Source of the DNA: UBA2227 sp036677505
GTDB lineage: Bacteria; Bacillota_I; Bacilli_A; Erysipelotrichales; Erysipelotrichaceae
DNA length: 64,000 nt
Direction: 5' to 3'
Assembly (NCBI GenBank): GCA_036677505.1
Contig: JAVBWK010000009.1
Coordinates: forward strand, 41,248-105,247
In this document: positions 33,972 to 43,025 of the stretch, in pieces
Position numbering within the stretch: the first letter of the stretch is position 1
How the letters are laid out: every line of letters starts with the position of its first letter
Translations under genes and position numbers: made by a program
The notes under the pieces: model-generated
What the model saw: only the letters and a program-made list of their open reading frames with translations
Databases searched by the model: none
Told to the model about the DNA's origin: nothing

Positions 33972-34691
33972 ATGGCAGAAATTACGATGCTCGACCTAAA
34001 CTACAACCACAACGGACGTATCTTTACGGTGCACCCGGTTTTAATCAGCGATGACCGTGATCTGGTCATGATCGACTGCGGTTATCCCGGACAGTTGTCG
34101 AATATCCGCAAACTTGCCAACGAGCAGGGCATTGATCTTGACCGTCTGACCCAAGTCATCATCACTCACAACGATATCGACCATATGGGATCCCTGGCCG
34201 AGATCAAACGGGCCTATCCCACAGCAGCGATCGTTGCCTCCCATCTTCAGGCCCAGTATATCAGCGGTGAGAAAATGGCCATCCGCCTGCAATTGGCTCA
34301 GCATGCCTATGCAAGTGCATCAGAGCATCGCAAAGGCGAAATTCAGAAACTGATCGATATCCTTAACTCCGTTGAAATCGTGGATGTCGACCACCGGGTG
34401 AGCAACCGTGAGATCATCGATGTCTGCGGGGGCATCCAAATCATCTATACACCCGGACATCTGCCCGGACATATCAGCATCTATCATATCGAAAGTCGGT
34501 CCCTGATCACCGGCGATGCCCTGATCAGCTCGTTCGGCCGCATTGAAATTGCCCATCCCAAATCCAATCTTGACAGTATGCTCGCAAGAAAAACCGCCCG
34601 CTCGCTCAGCATGTGGGACATCGATACGCTCTACTGTTATCACGGCGGCAAAGTTGAAGGAAACATCCGCGAACAACTCCAATCCCTGTAA
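33972..34691 (+). CDS. MBL-fold metallo-hydrolase (copy 2)
   Basis: 239 aa from ATG 33972 after AGGAG. Same layout and length as the protein at 29707-30426: 'VMIDCGYPGQLSNIRKLA', metal site HNDIDH (HxDxDH form), 'ISGEKMAIRLQLAQ', 'TPGHLPGHISIY', 'LITGDAL' and 'CYHGGKV'. The two are clear paralogues, duplicated around the UPF0261/PEP-hydrolase pair. TACAAT at 33940-33945 region may be its -10. Substrate unknown. Confidence 0.9.
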   Translation: MAEITMLDLNYNHNGRIFTVHPVLISDDRDLVMIDCGYPGQLSNIRKLANEQGIDLDRLTQVIITHNDIDHMGSLAEIKRAYPTAAIVASHLQAQYISGEKMAIRLQLAQHAYASASEHRKGEIQKLIDILNSVEIVDVDHRVSNREIIDVCGGIQIIYTPGHLPGHISIYHIESRSLITGDALISSFGRIEIAHPKSNLDSMLARKTARSLSMWDIDTLYCYHGGKVEGNIREQLQSL

Positions 34692-34720
34692 TTGCCATGT
34701 TGGGAAACTTCCTCTATACT
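34692..34720 (+). promoter_or_regulatory. promoter of SIS-domain gene
   Basis: TTGCCA, 17-base spacer, TATACT; each box five of six to consensus. It overlaps the stop codon region of the preceding gene. Confidence 0.75.
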
Positions 34721-34738
34721 GAACACAGGAGGGTTACT

Positions 34739-35767
34739 ATGAAATATCAAAGCTATCAGGAAATCCGTTTCGGATATCAGTCCATGAAACAGACATTTGA
34801 CTTCATCACCAATAACAAAGAGTGGATCTATGCGACGTTTTTAGATCGCAATGACATCGTCTTTGTCAGCTGCGGTGCCAGTTATTGGGCATCGCTTTCC
34901 GGTGCGGCCATCATGCAGAAGAAACTGGGCAAGAAAATCACCTTGCTTAAAGCCGCCGATGTCGTGATGAGCGAAGATAACTATAAACATCTCTATGATT
35001 CACCGCTGTTTATCGTACCGTCCCGATCCGGATTTACCAAAGAAACATTGTGGGCTATGGATATCTTAAAGAAAGCCTACCCTGATCATCGCACACTCTC
35101 GATCACGATGTTTGAGGACAATCCGCTGATGAAACTGAGCGATGTGCCTATATATCTGCCTTGGAGCGAGGAGAAATCAGTATGCTCAAGCCGCTCATTC
35201 AATAATATATACCTGACGATCCTGCTGATGGCCATGATCCTGACACAAGAAGATTTGGGTGAGTTTGACAGGTTTTTTGCCATAGCCGAAACGATCTATG
35301 ACCGTTTGGATCAGGAAGCAAAAAACATAGTCTTTGCGATGCATCAACCCCAAATCGTGACTTTAGGTTCCGGAGTGCAGTATGGTGCGGTCATCGCCGG
35401 ATCGCTGATTCTGATCGAGATGGCTCAGTGGCTGACCTCTTTTTGTCAGACACTGGAATACCGTCACGGCCCGATCGTGACTGCCAATGCGGACAGCTGG
35501 ATTTTTCTGACCTCGCTCAACCCACAGAACATTGCGTTGGAAGACGTTCTGATCGATGATATGATCCGCCAAAAAGCAAATATCGTTTTGTTCGGCCGTG
35601 ATTTCAATCGGGACGGTGTCATCAATGTCAAAGTGCCGCAATTCTCGGATGAATTGCGCGGCAGCCTGTTTGTGACGCTGATGCAGCTGGTGGCCTATCA
35701 TTTTGCCGTTAAGCAGGGGCTAAATCCGGATAAGCCCGGAGAACTCAACCGTTATATCACTTATTGA
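34739..35767 (+). CDS. SIS-domain sugar-phosphate isomerase/deglycase-like protein
   Basis: 342 aa from ATG 34739 after AGGAGGG. Two SIS domains of the GlmS C-terminal kind: 'IVFVSCGASYWASLSGAAIMQKKLG', 'IVPSRSGFTKETLWAMDIL', 'VTLGSGVQYGAVIAGSLILIEMAQW' and 'EYRHGPIVTANADSWIFL' with the catalytic-type E-x-x-H-G-P. No glutaminase domain, so it resembles FrlB/AgaS-type enzymes acting on amino-sugar or Amadori phosphates. Own promoter and terminator, so monocistronic. Confidence 0.88.
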   Translation: MKYQSYQEIRFGYQSMKQTFDFITNNKEWIYATFLDRNDIVFVSCGASYWASLSGAAIMQKKLGKKITLLKAADVVMSEDNYKHLYDSPLFIVPSRSGFTKETLWAMDILKKAYPDHRTLSITMFEDNPLMKLSDVPIYLPWSEEKSVCSSRSFNNIYLTILLMAMILTQEDLGEFDRFFAIAETIYDRLDQEAKNIVFAMHQPQIVTLGSGVQYGAVIAGSLILIEMAQWLTSFCQTLEYRHGPIVTANADSWIFLTSLNPQNIALEDVLIDDMIRQKANIVLFGRDFNRDGVINVKVPQFSDELRGSLFVTLMQLVAYHFAVKQGLNPDKPGELNRYITY

Positions 35768-35770
35768 GCA

Positions 35771-35794
35771 AAGATGTCGGAAGACATCTTTTTT
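35771..35794 (+). terminator. terminator of SIS-domain gene
   Basis: AAGATGTC-GGAA-GACATCTT followed by TTTT. Confidence 0.85.
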
Positions 35795-35800
35795 CTGTGC

Positions 35801-35834
35801 TATAATATCGTTAACCGATATCGCATTTCGATAT
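35801..35834 (+). promoter_or_regulatory. -10 box and probable PadR operator
   Basis: TATAAT at 35801-35806 overlaps the palindrome ATATCG-TTAAC-CGATAT (35805-35821). A third half-site CGATAT lies at 35829-35834. A repressor bound here would block its own promoter, as PadR regulators do. Confidence 0.65.
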
Positions 35835-35850
35835 GAAAGGTTGTGATCTC

Positions 35851-36171
35851 ATGAGTGATTATGTCAAGAAGCGGTTGTTTCACGGATTTATCTGTATGCA
35901 CATTTTGCACCATGCCCAAAAAGAGCCGGTATACGGCAGCTGGATGGTTCAGGAACTGGCCCATCACGGCTATCAGCTGTCCTACGGCACCTTGTATCCG
36001 ATATTGCATGATTTAAAGAAGGAGGGATATCTGGTTTCAACATCTCATAATGTTGAGGGCAAGATACGTAAATATTACTCTATCACTGAAATGGGGGAGC
36101 AAGAGCTTAAGGATTTGAAAAAGTATCTTCTGGAACTTTCCGATGAAATCATGGAGGATGACCATGAATGA
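35851..36171 (+). CDS. PadR family transcriptional regulator
   Basis: 106 aa from ATG 35851 (the upstream ATG 35833 lies in the operator and has no ribosome site). Winged helix with 'LHHAQKEPVYGSWMVQELAHHGYQLSYGTLYPILHDLKKEGYLVS' and the wing 'VEGKIRKYYSITEMGEQEL' are classical PadR. It overlaps the MFS gene by eight bases and probably represses the PadR-MFS-chromate operon until an inducer binds. Confidence 0.93.
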   Translation: MSDYVKKRLFHGFICMHILHHAQKEPVYGSWMVQELAHHGYQLSYGTLYPILHDLKKEGYLVSTSHNVEGKIRKYYSITEMGEQELKDLKKYLLELSDEIMEDDHE

Positions 36172-37363
36172 ACGACTGAAAAAAACTGCCCGGTTTCTCG
36201 GTCTTAACCGCAGTATCGGTGCGATGCTGATCATGGCAATCCTGTTGGGCATGGGTGAGAAAATGGGAGAACGGTTTTTGCCGATATACCTGCTTGCCAT
36301 CGGCGGTTCGGTCTATGCGGTCGGCTTCCTCAATGCCATGGACAATTTTCTGAGCGCCATATACTCGTGGATCGGCGGGGTCGTGTCGGATAAAGTCGGA
36401 TATAAACGGGCACTAGTCATATTTACGGTCATCTCGATGATCGGGTATCTGATCATTATCCTTTTTCCAAGCTGGCATGCCGTGCTGATCGGTGCTGTTT
36501 TCTTTATCTCATGGACAGCCCTGTCCTTGCCCGCCATTTTGTCCTTGGTATCTTCGACCCTGAAAAAAGAGAAGCAGACGATGGGCGTAGCCATGCATTC
36601 CCTGATCCGACGCATCCCGATGGCCTTAGGACCGCTGTTTGGCGGTATCCTGATCGAAATGTACGGAATCCTGACCGGTGCCCGCATCGCCTTTGCGGTC
36701 GCACTGATCTTTGCGCTGATATCCCTGCTGTTTATCGGCTGGTTCATCGAGGACCGACCGCCGACATCTGAGAAGACCGGAAACCTATGGGCCACTCTCA
36801 GACAAATGCCCAAGGAACTCAAAACCCTATTGTTAAGTGATATTCTGATCCGCTTTGCTGAGCAGATCCCCTATGCCTTTGTCGTTGTCTGGATCATTCA
36901 AACCAACGGACAATCCGCAGTCAGCTTCAGTTTTCTGACCATGATCGAAATGGCCGTAGCGATGATCATCTATATCCCGGTGGCCTATCTATCGGAGAAG
37001 ATATCAAACAAAACCATTGTCGCCATCACCTTTGGCTTCTTCACTCTTTTCCCGGTGTTTCTCTTATTCTCTACCGGCATGCCCATGCTGACACTGGCCT
37101 TTGTCATCCGGGGACTGAAGGAATTTGGAGAACCGACCCGCAAAGCGCTGATCGTCAAACTGGCAGATGAAGGGTCCAAAGCCACGACCTTTGGAACATA
37201 TTACTTGCTGCGCGATGTCGTTGTTTCGATGGCTGCTCTGTCCAGTGCAGCACTTTGGACGATTTCACCGCAAACCAACTTTCTTACCGCAAGTGCATTT
37301 GGACTGCTCGGAACCCTGATTTTTGTTATATTTGGAAAAGACAGACGAATGAGCAGTGAATAA
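36164..37363 (+). CDS. MFS transporter
   Basis: 399 aa from ATG 36164 after GGAGG. About twelve membrane segments, with the MFS motif A-like 'GGVVSDKVGYKRALV' between TM2 and TM3 and a central loop 'EDRPPTSEKTGNLWATLRQMPKEL'. Coupled to a PadR repressor, so a drug or toxic-metabolite efflux pump is likely. Substrate cannot be read from sequence. Confidence 0.92.
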   Translation: MNERLKKTARFLGLNRSIGAMLIMAILLGMGEKMGERFLPIYLLAIGGSVYAVGFLNAMDNFLSAIYSWIGGVVSDKVGYKRALVIFTVISMIGYLIIILFPSWHAVLIGAVFFISWTALSLPAILSLVSSTLKKEKQTMGVAMHSLIRRIPMALGPLFGGILIEMYGILTGARIAFAVALIFALISLLFIGWFIEDRPPTSEKTGNLWATLRQMPKELKTLLLSDILIRFAEQIPYAFVVVWIIQTNGQSAVSFSFLTMIEMAVAMIIYIPVAYLSEKISNKTIVAITFGFFTLFPVFLLFSTGMPMLTLAFVIRGLKEFGEPTRKALIVKLADEGSKATTFGTYYLLRDVVVSMAALSSAALWTISPQTNFLTASAFGLLGTLIFVIFGKDRRMSSE

Positions 37364-37373
37364 CGGAGGATTT

Positions 37374-38459
37374 ATGAACGAAAACAAAACGGAACGAAGT
37401 GTATATAAAGAAATATTTTCGGTATTTCTGAAATTAGGCATCTTTGCTTTTGGCGGTCCGGCTGCACATGTGGCCATGATGGAAGATGAAGTAGTGACCA
37501 AGCGCAAGTGGCTGAGCAAAGAGCGGTTCATCGAAATGTTTGGCTTTACCAGCCTGATCCCCGGACCCAACTCGACCGAGATGGCCATTCTGATGGGATA
37601 TCACCGCGGCGGGGTGGCAGGACTGTTGATCGCCGGATTGAGCTTTATTCTGCCGGCTGTAGCCATCGTGCTGATCTTCGCATATATTTATGTTAACTAC
37701 GGTGCAATACCGGCGGTTGCCTCGTTGTTTGACGGGGTCAAACCGGTCATCCTGGCGGTCGTATTACAGGCGCTTTACCGCCTGTCGAAAACTGTCTTAA
37801 AAAACTGGCAAATTGCCGCACTCTTTATCACGGTGTTTGCTTTGTCTATGACAGGCATCACTGAAATCCCATTATTGATCATGGCTGCGTTTGCTATGTT
37901 TGCTATCAGACAGCTAAAGAAAGGAAAATTGTTGATGGTTGAACCGATGTCCGCCTTTCTGGTCTTTTTGGTATTCTTGAAGATCGGCTCGGTCTTGTAT
38001 GGCAGCGGTTACGTCCTGCTTTCCTTTTTGGAAACCGAATTCGTTTTGGGTTATGGTGCCATCAGCAATCAGCAGCTGCTCGATGCCGTGGCCGTCGGCC
38101 AGTTTACTCCCGGCCCGGTCTTTACGACCGCCACCTTCATCGGCTATCTGATCGCCGGTTTTCCCGGAGCGATAGGCGCGACCGTCGGCATTTTCCTGCC
38201 GTCGTTTCTGTTGGTCGGCTTTGTGTTTCCGCTGTTTGACAAGCTTCGCAACAACGAGAAACTCTCGACACTGCTCGACGGTATCAACGCTGCTTCCATT
38301 GCTTTGATGGCCGCGGTCACGGTGAAACTGGGGGTGGCTACGCTGGTTTCATGGCAGGCAGGGCTGATCTTTGTAATCAGTGCGATTTTGCTGATCAAAT
38401 ACAAAATAAACTCCACCTACTTGATTGTCGGCGGAGCGTTGTTGGGATTACTGATGTAA
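37374..38459 (+). CDS. chrA: chromate transporter (CHR family), two-domain form
   Basis: 361 aa from ATG 37374 after CGGAGG. Two homologous CHR halves: 'FGGPAAHVAMMEDEVV' with 'GFTSLIPGPNSTEMAILMGYHRGG' in the first and 'AVAVGQFTPGPVFTTATFIGYLIAG' in the second. About ten to eleven membrane segments. Family members export chromate or import/export sulfate-like anions. Eleven bases after the MFS gene, so in the PadR operon. Confidence 0.92.
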   Translation: MNENKTERSVYKEIFSVFLKLGIFAFGGPAAHVAMMEDEVVTKRKWLSKERFIEMFGFTSLIPGPNSTEMAILMGYHRGGVAGLLIAGLSFILPAVAIVLIFAYIYVNYGAIPAVASLFDGVKPVILAVVLQALYRLSKTVLKNWQIAALFITVFALSMTGITEIPLLIMAAFAMFAIRQLKKGKLLMVEPMSAFLVFLVFLKIGSVLYGSGYVLLSFLETEFVLGYGAISNQQLLDAVAVGQFTPGPVFTTATFIGYLIAGFPGAIGATVGIFLPSFLLVGFVFPLFDKLRNNEKLSTLLDGINAASIALMAAVTVKLGVATLVSWQAGLIFVISAILLIKYKINSTYLIVGGALLGLLM

Positions 38460-38477
38460 GTGCTTCGGCACTTTTTT
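38458..38477 (+). terminator. terminator of PadR operon
   Basis: AAGTGC-TTCG-GCACTT followed by TTTT, shared with the end of the convergent gene. Confidence 0.8.
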
Positions 38478-39405
38478 ATTTGATGCGGTAGGTATCGATG
38501 CCGCGGTAGTGAATGATTTTGATTTTCGGATGACTGCGCAACAGCCGGAAAATATTCTCGGCGTTGGGATTGTTGCGCTTTTTCAGAAAATGCTCGATCT
38601 CATGCTGATTCATCGGATGGCGCTGCGTAATGGTCAGAATCGCCTCCAAATCATCGGTGATATCGCTGGCATACCCGTTTTCATATCCGTCCTCAATGCC
38701 GATGCCTTTGAGGATGTCCATAGCTTCTAGCATCTTCTCATGAGTGACCATCTGCGCAAAACTTTCAACCGGCGGTCGGATGGGTGTATTGATGTACAGT
38801 CGGTCATAGTGAAACTGATGGAGAAACTCTTCATATTTTATCAGGTCTTCCGTCGAGTCGTTGACGCCTTTGATCAGCATCAGCTCCAGCCATAACAATC
38901 CCGGATACTCACGGCTAAACTTCTTCAGGGCTAAAGTAACCTTTTCAAAGCCGATATCGCCATGAGGCCGGTTGATCAGCTTAAAGGTACGCTCATCATA
39001 CCCGTTGACCGAAGGCATGACGATATCTGCTTCCATGCAGGTGTCATACACTTCCGGATCATAAAGCAATGCACCGTTGGTAATCAGTACGATCGGCTTT
39101 TTTGTCCGTTTCTTCAATTCAAGGATCAGAGGTTTTAATCCCGCATACAGCGTGGGCTCACCATCCCCCGCAAAGGTGACAGCATCAAAGGGGATACCGG
39201 ACGCAAGTACCTGATCGAACTCCGCCAGTATATCTTCGACGGGCATAAACATTTGCGGTGTGTTGGTCATTTTATCGGTCGGACCCAGCATACAGTACAC
39301 ACAGGCATAATTGCAGGCTTTCTTCGGTATCGGACTGATGCCCAAGGACTGTCCCAAGCGCCGTGAAGGGATGGGTCCGTAAACATATCTCATCGGTTTC
39401 TTCAT
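38476..39405 (-). CDS. radical SAM protein
   Basis: 309 aa from ATG at 39405 (minus) with GGGGTGA upstream. 'YGPIPSRRLGQSLGISPIPKKACNYACVYCMLG' carries the CxxxCxxC cluster for the [4Fe-4S]; 'TFAGDGEPTLY' and 'LWLELMLIKGVND' follow. This start is typical of the MoaA/NifB-like 'wybutosine-type' radical SAM proteins found next to tRNA or metal genes. A C-terminal winged-helix-like tail is seen ('HPMNQHEIEHFLKKRNNPNAENIFRLLRS'). Reaction unknown. Confidence 0.9.
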   Translation of the reverse strand: MKKPMRYVYGPIPSRRLGQSLGISPIPKKACNYACVYCMLGPTDKMTNTPQMFMPVEDILAEFDQVLASGIPFDAVTFAGDGEPTLYAGLKPLILELKKRTKKPIVLITNGALLYDPEVYDTCMEADIVMPSVNGYDERTFKLINRPHGDIGFEKVTLALKKFSREYPGLLWLELMLIKGVNDSTEDLIKYEEFLHQFHYDRLYINTPIRPPVESFAQMVTHEKMLEAMDILKGIGIEDGYENGYASDITDDLEAILTITQRHPMNQHEIEHFLKKRNNPNAENIFRLLRSHPKIKIIHYRGIDTYRIK

Positions 39406-39493
39406 CAAATCACCCCTGTAAACTTATTATAGCGCAAATGACTCTGTCACATAAGAAGAAGTGGTGGTAATATTGAAGGTAAGAGAGAGATGT

Positions 39494-40378
39494 ATGGAAG
39501 AAATCAAAGCAAAAACGCTGTTATCGGCCTACCGGTCCGATTCGGATTGGTTCGGCCATCATTACAACCTGAACATTTACAAAGGCTGCTCGCACGGCTG
39601 TATTTACTGTGACTCGCGCAGTGACTGTTACCGTATTGAGAATTTCGATGTGGTCAGGGCGAAAGAAAATGCCTTGACTATCTTGGAAAAAGAGCTCAAA
39701 AGCAAACGCAAAAAAGGCGTGATCGGCAGCGGTGCGATGAGCGATCCTTACAACCCTCAGGAAGCGTTTGCTCAGCTGACCCGCGGCTCTTTAGAACTGA
39801 TCGATAAGTATCGATTCGGAGTCTCACTGACGACGAAAAGCTCTCTGATCGAGCGCGATATCGATTTGCTGGTCAGGATTCATCAGCACTCACCGGTGCT
39901 GGGTTTAATGACGGTCACGACGGCGGATGACGCTTTGGCAGCGCTGATCGAGCCGTTTTCAAGCAAGCCATCACAGCGCTTTGAGACATTAAGGAAACTC
40001 TCAGCAGCCAATATTCCGACCGGGATTTTGATGATGCCGATCTTGCCATGGATCAATGATACCCCTGAAAACATCCGTGCAATCATCTCGCAAGCAAAGT
40101 CGTGTGGTGTGCGCTACATTTATCCGACCTTTGGGGTGACACTGCGTCAGAATCAGCGGGACTATTACTACGAGCAGTTGGACCGGCATTTTCCGGGATT
40201 GAAAGAGAAATATATCCGGGCGTACGGGGATAAGTATGTGTGTGAGTCACCACGTGCGTATGGGTTATCTGCGCTTTTCAATCAGGAGTGCCGACGGCTG
40301 GGGATAATGACAGGGATGAGCGACATCATTCGCGACTATCAGTCGGGATTCGGTGAACAACAGTTGAAACTCTTTTGA
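39494..40378 (+). CDS. SPL-family radical SAM protein
   Basis: 294 aa from ATG 39494; longer starts (39461 GTG-type, 39473 TTG) are possible and cannot be excluded. 'NIYKGCSHGCIYCDSRSDCY' has the CxxxCxxC cluster; 'VIGSGAMSDPYNPQEAF', 'SLTTKSSLIERDIDLL' and 'TGILMMPILPWINDT' are typical of proteins annotated as SplB-like (spore photoproduct lyase-like). Real photoproduct lyase function is not implied; this group is broad and mostly uncharacterised. Confidence 0.88.
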   Translation: MEEIKAKTLLSAYRSDSDWFGHHYNLNIYKGCSHGCIYCDSRSDCYRIENFDVVRAKENALTILEKELKSKRKKGVIGSGAMSDPYNPQEAFAQLTRGSLELIDKYRFGVSLTTKSSLIERDIDLLVRIHQHSPVLGLMTVTTADDALAALIEPFSSKPSQRFETLRKLSAANIPTGILMMPILPWINDTPENIRAIISQAKSCGVRYIYPTFGVTLRQNQRDYYYEQLDRHFPGLKEKYIRAYGDKYVCESPRAYGLSALFNQECRRLGIMTGMSDIIRDYQSGFGEQQLKLF

Positions 40379-40385
40379 AAATACA

Positions 40386-40414
40386 TTGAAAAAAGCCGAA
40401 AGTTCACGTATCAT
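40386..40414 (+). promoter_or_regulatory. promoter of Lrp-aminotransferase operon
   Basis: TTGAAA, 17-base spacer, TATCAT, 25 bases before the Lrp start. Confidence 0.65.
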
Positions 40415-40438
40415 TAATAAAAACACGGAGGTAAACTC

Positions 40439-40918
40439 ATGGAAGACGTACTGAAACTGCTGATGCAGAATGCGAAGCTCAGCCACAAGGAAATTGCGGT
40501 TTTGCTGGGCAAATCAGAGAGTGAAGTTGAAACGATCGTCGAGAAGTTGGAGAATGACGGAATCATCAAAGGCTATCAGGCCATCATCAATTACGAGAAG
40601 CTGCCTCAGGTTCCGGTTTTGGCCTTAATTGAATGCAAGGTCATGCCCAAAGCTGAGCATGGCTTTCAGGAAATCGCCGATCGCGTCATGTTGCTTGAGG
40701 AAGTCGAAAGCGTTTATCTGATGGCCGGAAACTATGATCTGGCCGTGTTTGTCAAGGGCAATACCATGCAGGAGGTTGCCAACTTCGTTGCAAAGCGTCT
40801 GTCGACCCTTGATTCGATCCTTTCGACATCGACGCGATTTGTCTTACAGCGCTACAAACAGAACGGTGTCATCCTTGATGAGAAAGATGTCCGCGATCCG
40901 CGCAACATGGTGCTGTGA
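40439..40918 (+). CDS. Lrp/AsnC family regulator
   Basis: 159 aa. N-terminal helix-turn-helix ('NAKLSHKEIAVLLGKSESEVETIVEKLENDGIIKGYQAIINYEKL') and C-terminal RAM domain ('VESVYLMAGNYDLAVFVKGNTMQEVANFVAKRLS'), the amino-acid sensing fold. CGGAGG precedes ATG. It overlaps the aminotransferase gene by one base (TGATG), so it probably controls that gene in response to an amino acid. Confidence 0.93.
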   Translation: MEDVLKLLMQNAKLSHKEIAVLLGKSESEVETIVEKLENDGIIKGYQAIINYEKLPQVPVLALIECKVMPKAEHGFQEIADRVMLLEEVESVYLMAGNYDLAVFVKGNTMQEVANFVAKRLSTLDSILSTSTRFVLQRYKQNGVILDEKDVRDPRNMVL

Positions 40919-42093
40919 TGGATCCGAAAGTCATCTTTAATCAGCACTTAAAAAACGTCAAACCTTCGGTCGTCGGCAAGTTTCTTGAAATTGCCAATGA
41001 ATATAAAGAAATCATTTCGCTCAGTGTCGGTGAACCGGATTTTCAGACGCCCTGGCATATCCGTCAGGCCGGCATTGCCGCATTGGAGCAAGGGAAGACC
41101 TTTTATTCGCCGGTGCGCGGTCTGTTGGCATTGCGGCAGGAGATTGCGGATTATATGCAGCGCCGCTTTGATGTCACCTATCAGCCCAAAACCGAAATTC
41201 TGGTAACAGTCGGTTCATCAGAGGCTATCGAAATGGTCTATCGGACCTTACTGAATCCCGGGGATGAGGTGCTGATTGTTCAGCCCAGCTATCTGGTCTA
41301 TGAGCCGATGGTCTATATGGCCGGGGCTGTACCGGTCATCATCGAAACGTTTGAAGAAGACGGATTTCGATTGAAGCCCGAGCAGCTGAAAGAGAAAATC
41401 ACCGATAAAACCCGGTTGCTGATCTTGCCGTATCCGTGCAATCCGACCGGTGCGATCATGGAAAAGGAAGATCTTGAAGCCATTGCCGAAGTCATCCGGA
41501 CCACGGACATGCTGGTGCTCAGCGATGAGATTTATGCGGAACTCAATTATACCGACATCAGTCATGTATCGATTGCCAGCATTGAAGGCATGCGCGAGCG
41601 AACGATCGTGACTTCCGGCTTTTCCAAGGCCTTTGCGATGACGGGGTGGCGCATCGGTTATGCCTGTGCTCCGGAGTCAATAATTACCGCGATGACCAAA
41701 TACCATCAGTACGCCATCATGTGCGCACCGACCGTATCGCAGTTTGCGGGCATCGAGGCTTTGGTCAATGGGGCATCGGATATTGATACGATGCGCAGTG
41801 AGTACAATATGCGCCGCCGATATCTTGTCGACCGGTTAAACAAAATGGGACTGTCGTGTTATCAGCCGCAGGGGGCGTTCTATGTTTTTCCCAACATACG
41901 GTCGACCGGACTGACAAGTGAAGAATTTTGTGAGCGTCTGCTAAAACAAAAGCAAGTGGCGGTCATACCGGGCAATGCCTTTGGGGATTGCGGGGAAGGG
42001 TTCATCCGCATTTCATATTCATTTTCGCTGAAACACATCATGGAAGCCATGAACCGTCTGGAAGAATTTCTTAAGGAACTGTCTCAAGAATAG
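40918..42093 (+). CDS. class I/II PLP aminotransferase
   Basis: 391 aa from ATG 40918, translationally coupled to the Lrp gene. Fold type I aminotransferase: 'SVGEPDFQTPWHIRQAG', 'YPCNPTGAIM', 'LSDEIYAEL' and the PLP lysine in 'SGFSKAFAMTGWRIGYACAP'; C-terminal 'GEGFIRISYSFS' arginine for the substrate carboxylate. AspB/PatA-like; aromatic or aspartate substrates are the common choices. A terminator overlaps its last codons. Confidence 0.93.
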   Translation: MDPKVIFNQHLKNVKPSVVGKFLEIANEYKEIISLSVGEPDFQTPWHIRQAGIAALEQGKTFYSPVRGLLALRQEIADYMQRRFDVTYQPKTEILVTVGSSEAIEMVYRTLLNPGDEVLIVQPSYLVYEPMVYMAGAVPVIIETFEEDGFRLKPEQLKEKITDKTRLLILPYPCNPTGAIMEKEDLEAIAEVIRTTDMLVLSDEIYAELNYTDISHVSIASIEGMRERTIVTSGFSKAFAMTGWRIGYACAPESIITAMTKYHQYAIMCAPTVSQFAGIEALVNGASDIDTMRSEYNMRRRYLVDRLNKMGLSCYQPQGAFYVFPNIRSTGLTSEEFCERLLKQKQVAVIPGNAFGDCGEGFIRISYSFSLKHIMEAMNRLEEFLKELSQE

Positions 42094-42103
42094 TTCCTTT
42101 TTT
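42073..42103 (+). terminator. terminator of Lrp-aminotransferase operon
   Basis: AAGGAACT / AGTTCCTT with an eleven-base loop, then TTTT; the stem begins inside the coding end. Confidence 0.75.
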
Positions 42104-42180
42104 CGTGATTATCTTATATATTGAATGTGTTATACTTAGCATCAGAGAAATATGATCTCAAGCTGATAAGGAGAAACCCG

Positions 42181-42972
42181 ATGAAGATCAATGAAATCAT
42201 TTCTTTTTTAAATGAAAATGCCGAGTGGGTGGACTTCAATTATACTCGCGATGTCGTCTTGTTTGGCGATGCCGATCAAGAGGTAAACAAGGTCGGTGTG
42301 TGTTGGGTGGCAACGCTGCCGGCTATCGAACAGGCCATCCGACAGGGCATCAACTTTATCATTTCGCATGAAAACTGTTTTTATGAAGAGGGGACGATGT
42401 TGCCCAAAGAACTGCTTGAGGCCAGAAAAGTCAAAGAGGATCTGCTAAAAAAGCATGGCATCTGTGTATATCGCTGTCACGATGTCTGGGATATGAAGCC
42501 GGATGTCGGTGTGTCTGATATCTGGAACTCAATCATCGGATTGCCGTTTGATCAAAGGGAACTGCGATCCTATAATTCATTCGCACATTTTGAACCCATG
42601 ACCGTTGAAGCGATTGCAAAGAAAATTGCTCAAGCACTTGCACCTCACGGACAGTCGTATGTTGAGGTCGTCGGGGATTTGAATCGAAGCGTTCAATCTC
42701 TTGGAATCGGAACCGGGGCTGCCACGGATGTGTTTGCTCTTGTCCGCAAGAACGTTGAGTGTGTCGTTTTGAGCGATGACGGAAGCAACAATTGGATTGC
42801 CGGTCAGTTTTGCATCGACCGAGGCATCCCGCTGATCTTGGTTCATCATTCGGTCAGTGAAATTCCCGGAATCAAGACGATGGTCGGTTATCTGAAAGGA
42901 CGATTCACAGAATTGGCGGTTGAGTATCTGGATGAGGGGTATCAGTATCGGATCGTGTCGTACAAAAACTGA
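42181..42972 (+). CDS. Nif3-like dinuclear metal-centre protein
   Basis: 263 aa from ATG 42181 after AAGGAG. 'KINEIISFLNENAEW', 'INFIISHENCFYEEGTM' and the C-terminal 'IPLILVHHSVSEIPGIKTMVGYLKG' match the DUF34/NIF3 family, whose members form hexamers with two metals. The usual first HH metal pair appears here as SHENCF, so metal binding may differ from the norm. The function of the family is unsettled. Confidence 0.75.
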   Translation: MKINEIISFLNENAEWVDFNYTRDVVLFGDADQEVNKVGVCWVATLPAIEQAIRQGINFIISHENCFYEEGTMLPKELLEARKVKEDLLKKHGICVYRCHDVWDMKPDVGVSDIWNSIIGLPFDQRELRSYNSFAHFEPMTVEAIAKKIAQALAPHGQSYVEVVGDLNRSVQSLGIGTGAATDVFALVRKNVECVVLSDDGSNNWIAGQFCIDRGIPLILVHHSVSEIPGIKTMVGYLKGRFTELAVEYLDEGYQYRIVSYKN

Positions 42973-43025
42973 ATCTTACCTGTGTAATATTAAATAAAAT
43001 ATTAAAAATTTATGGAAAGTATAGT

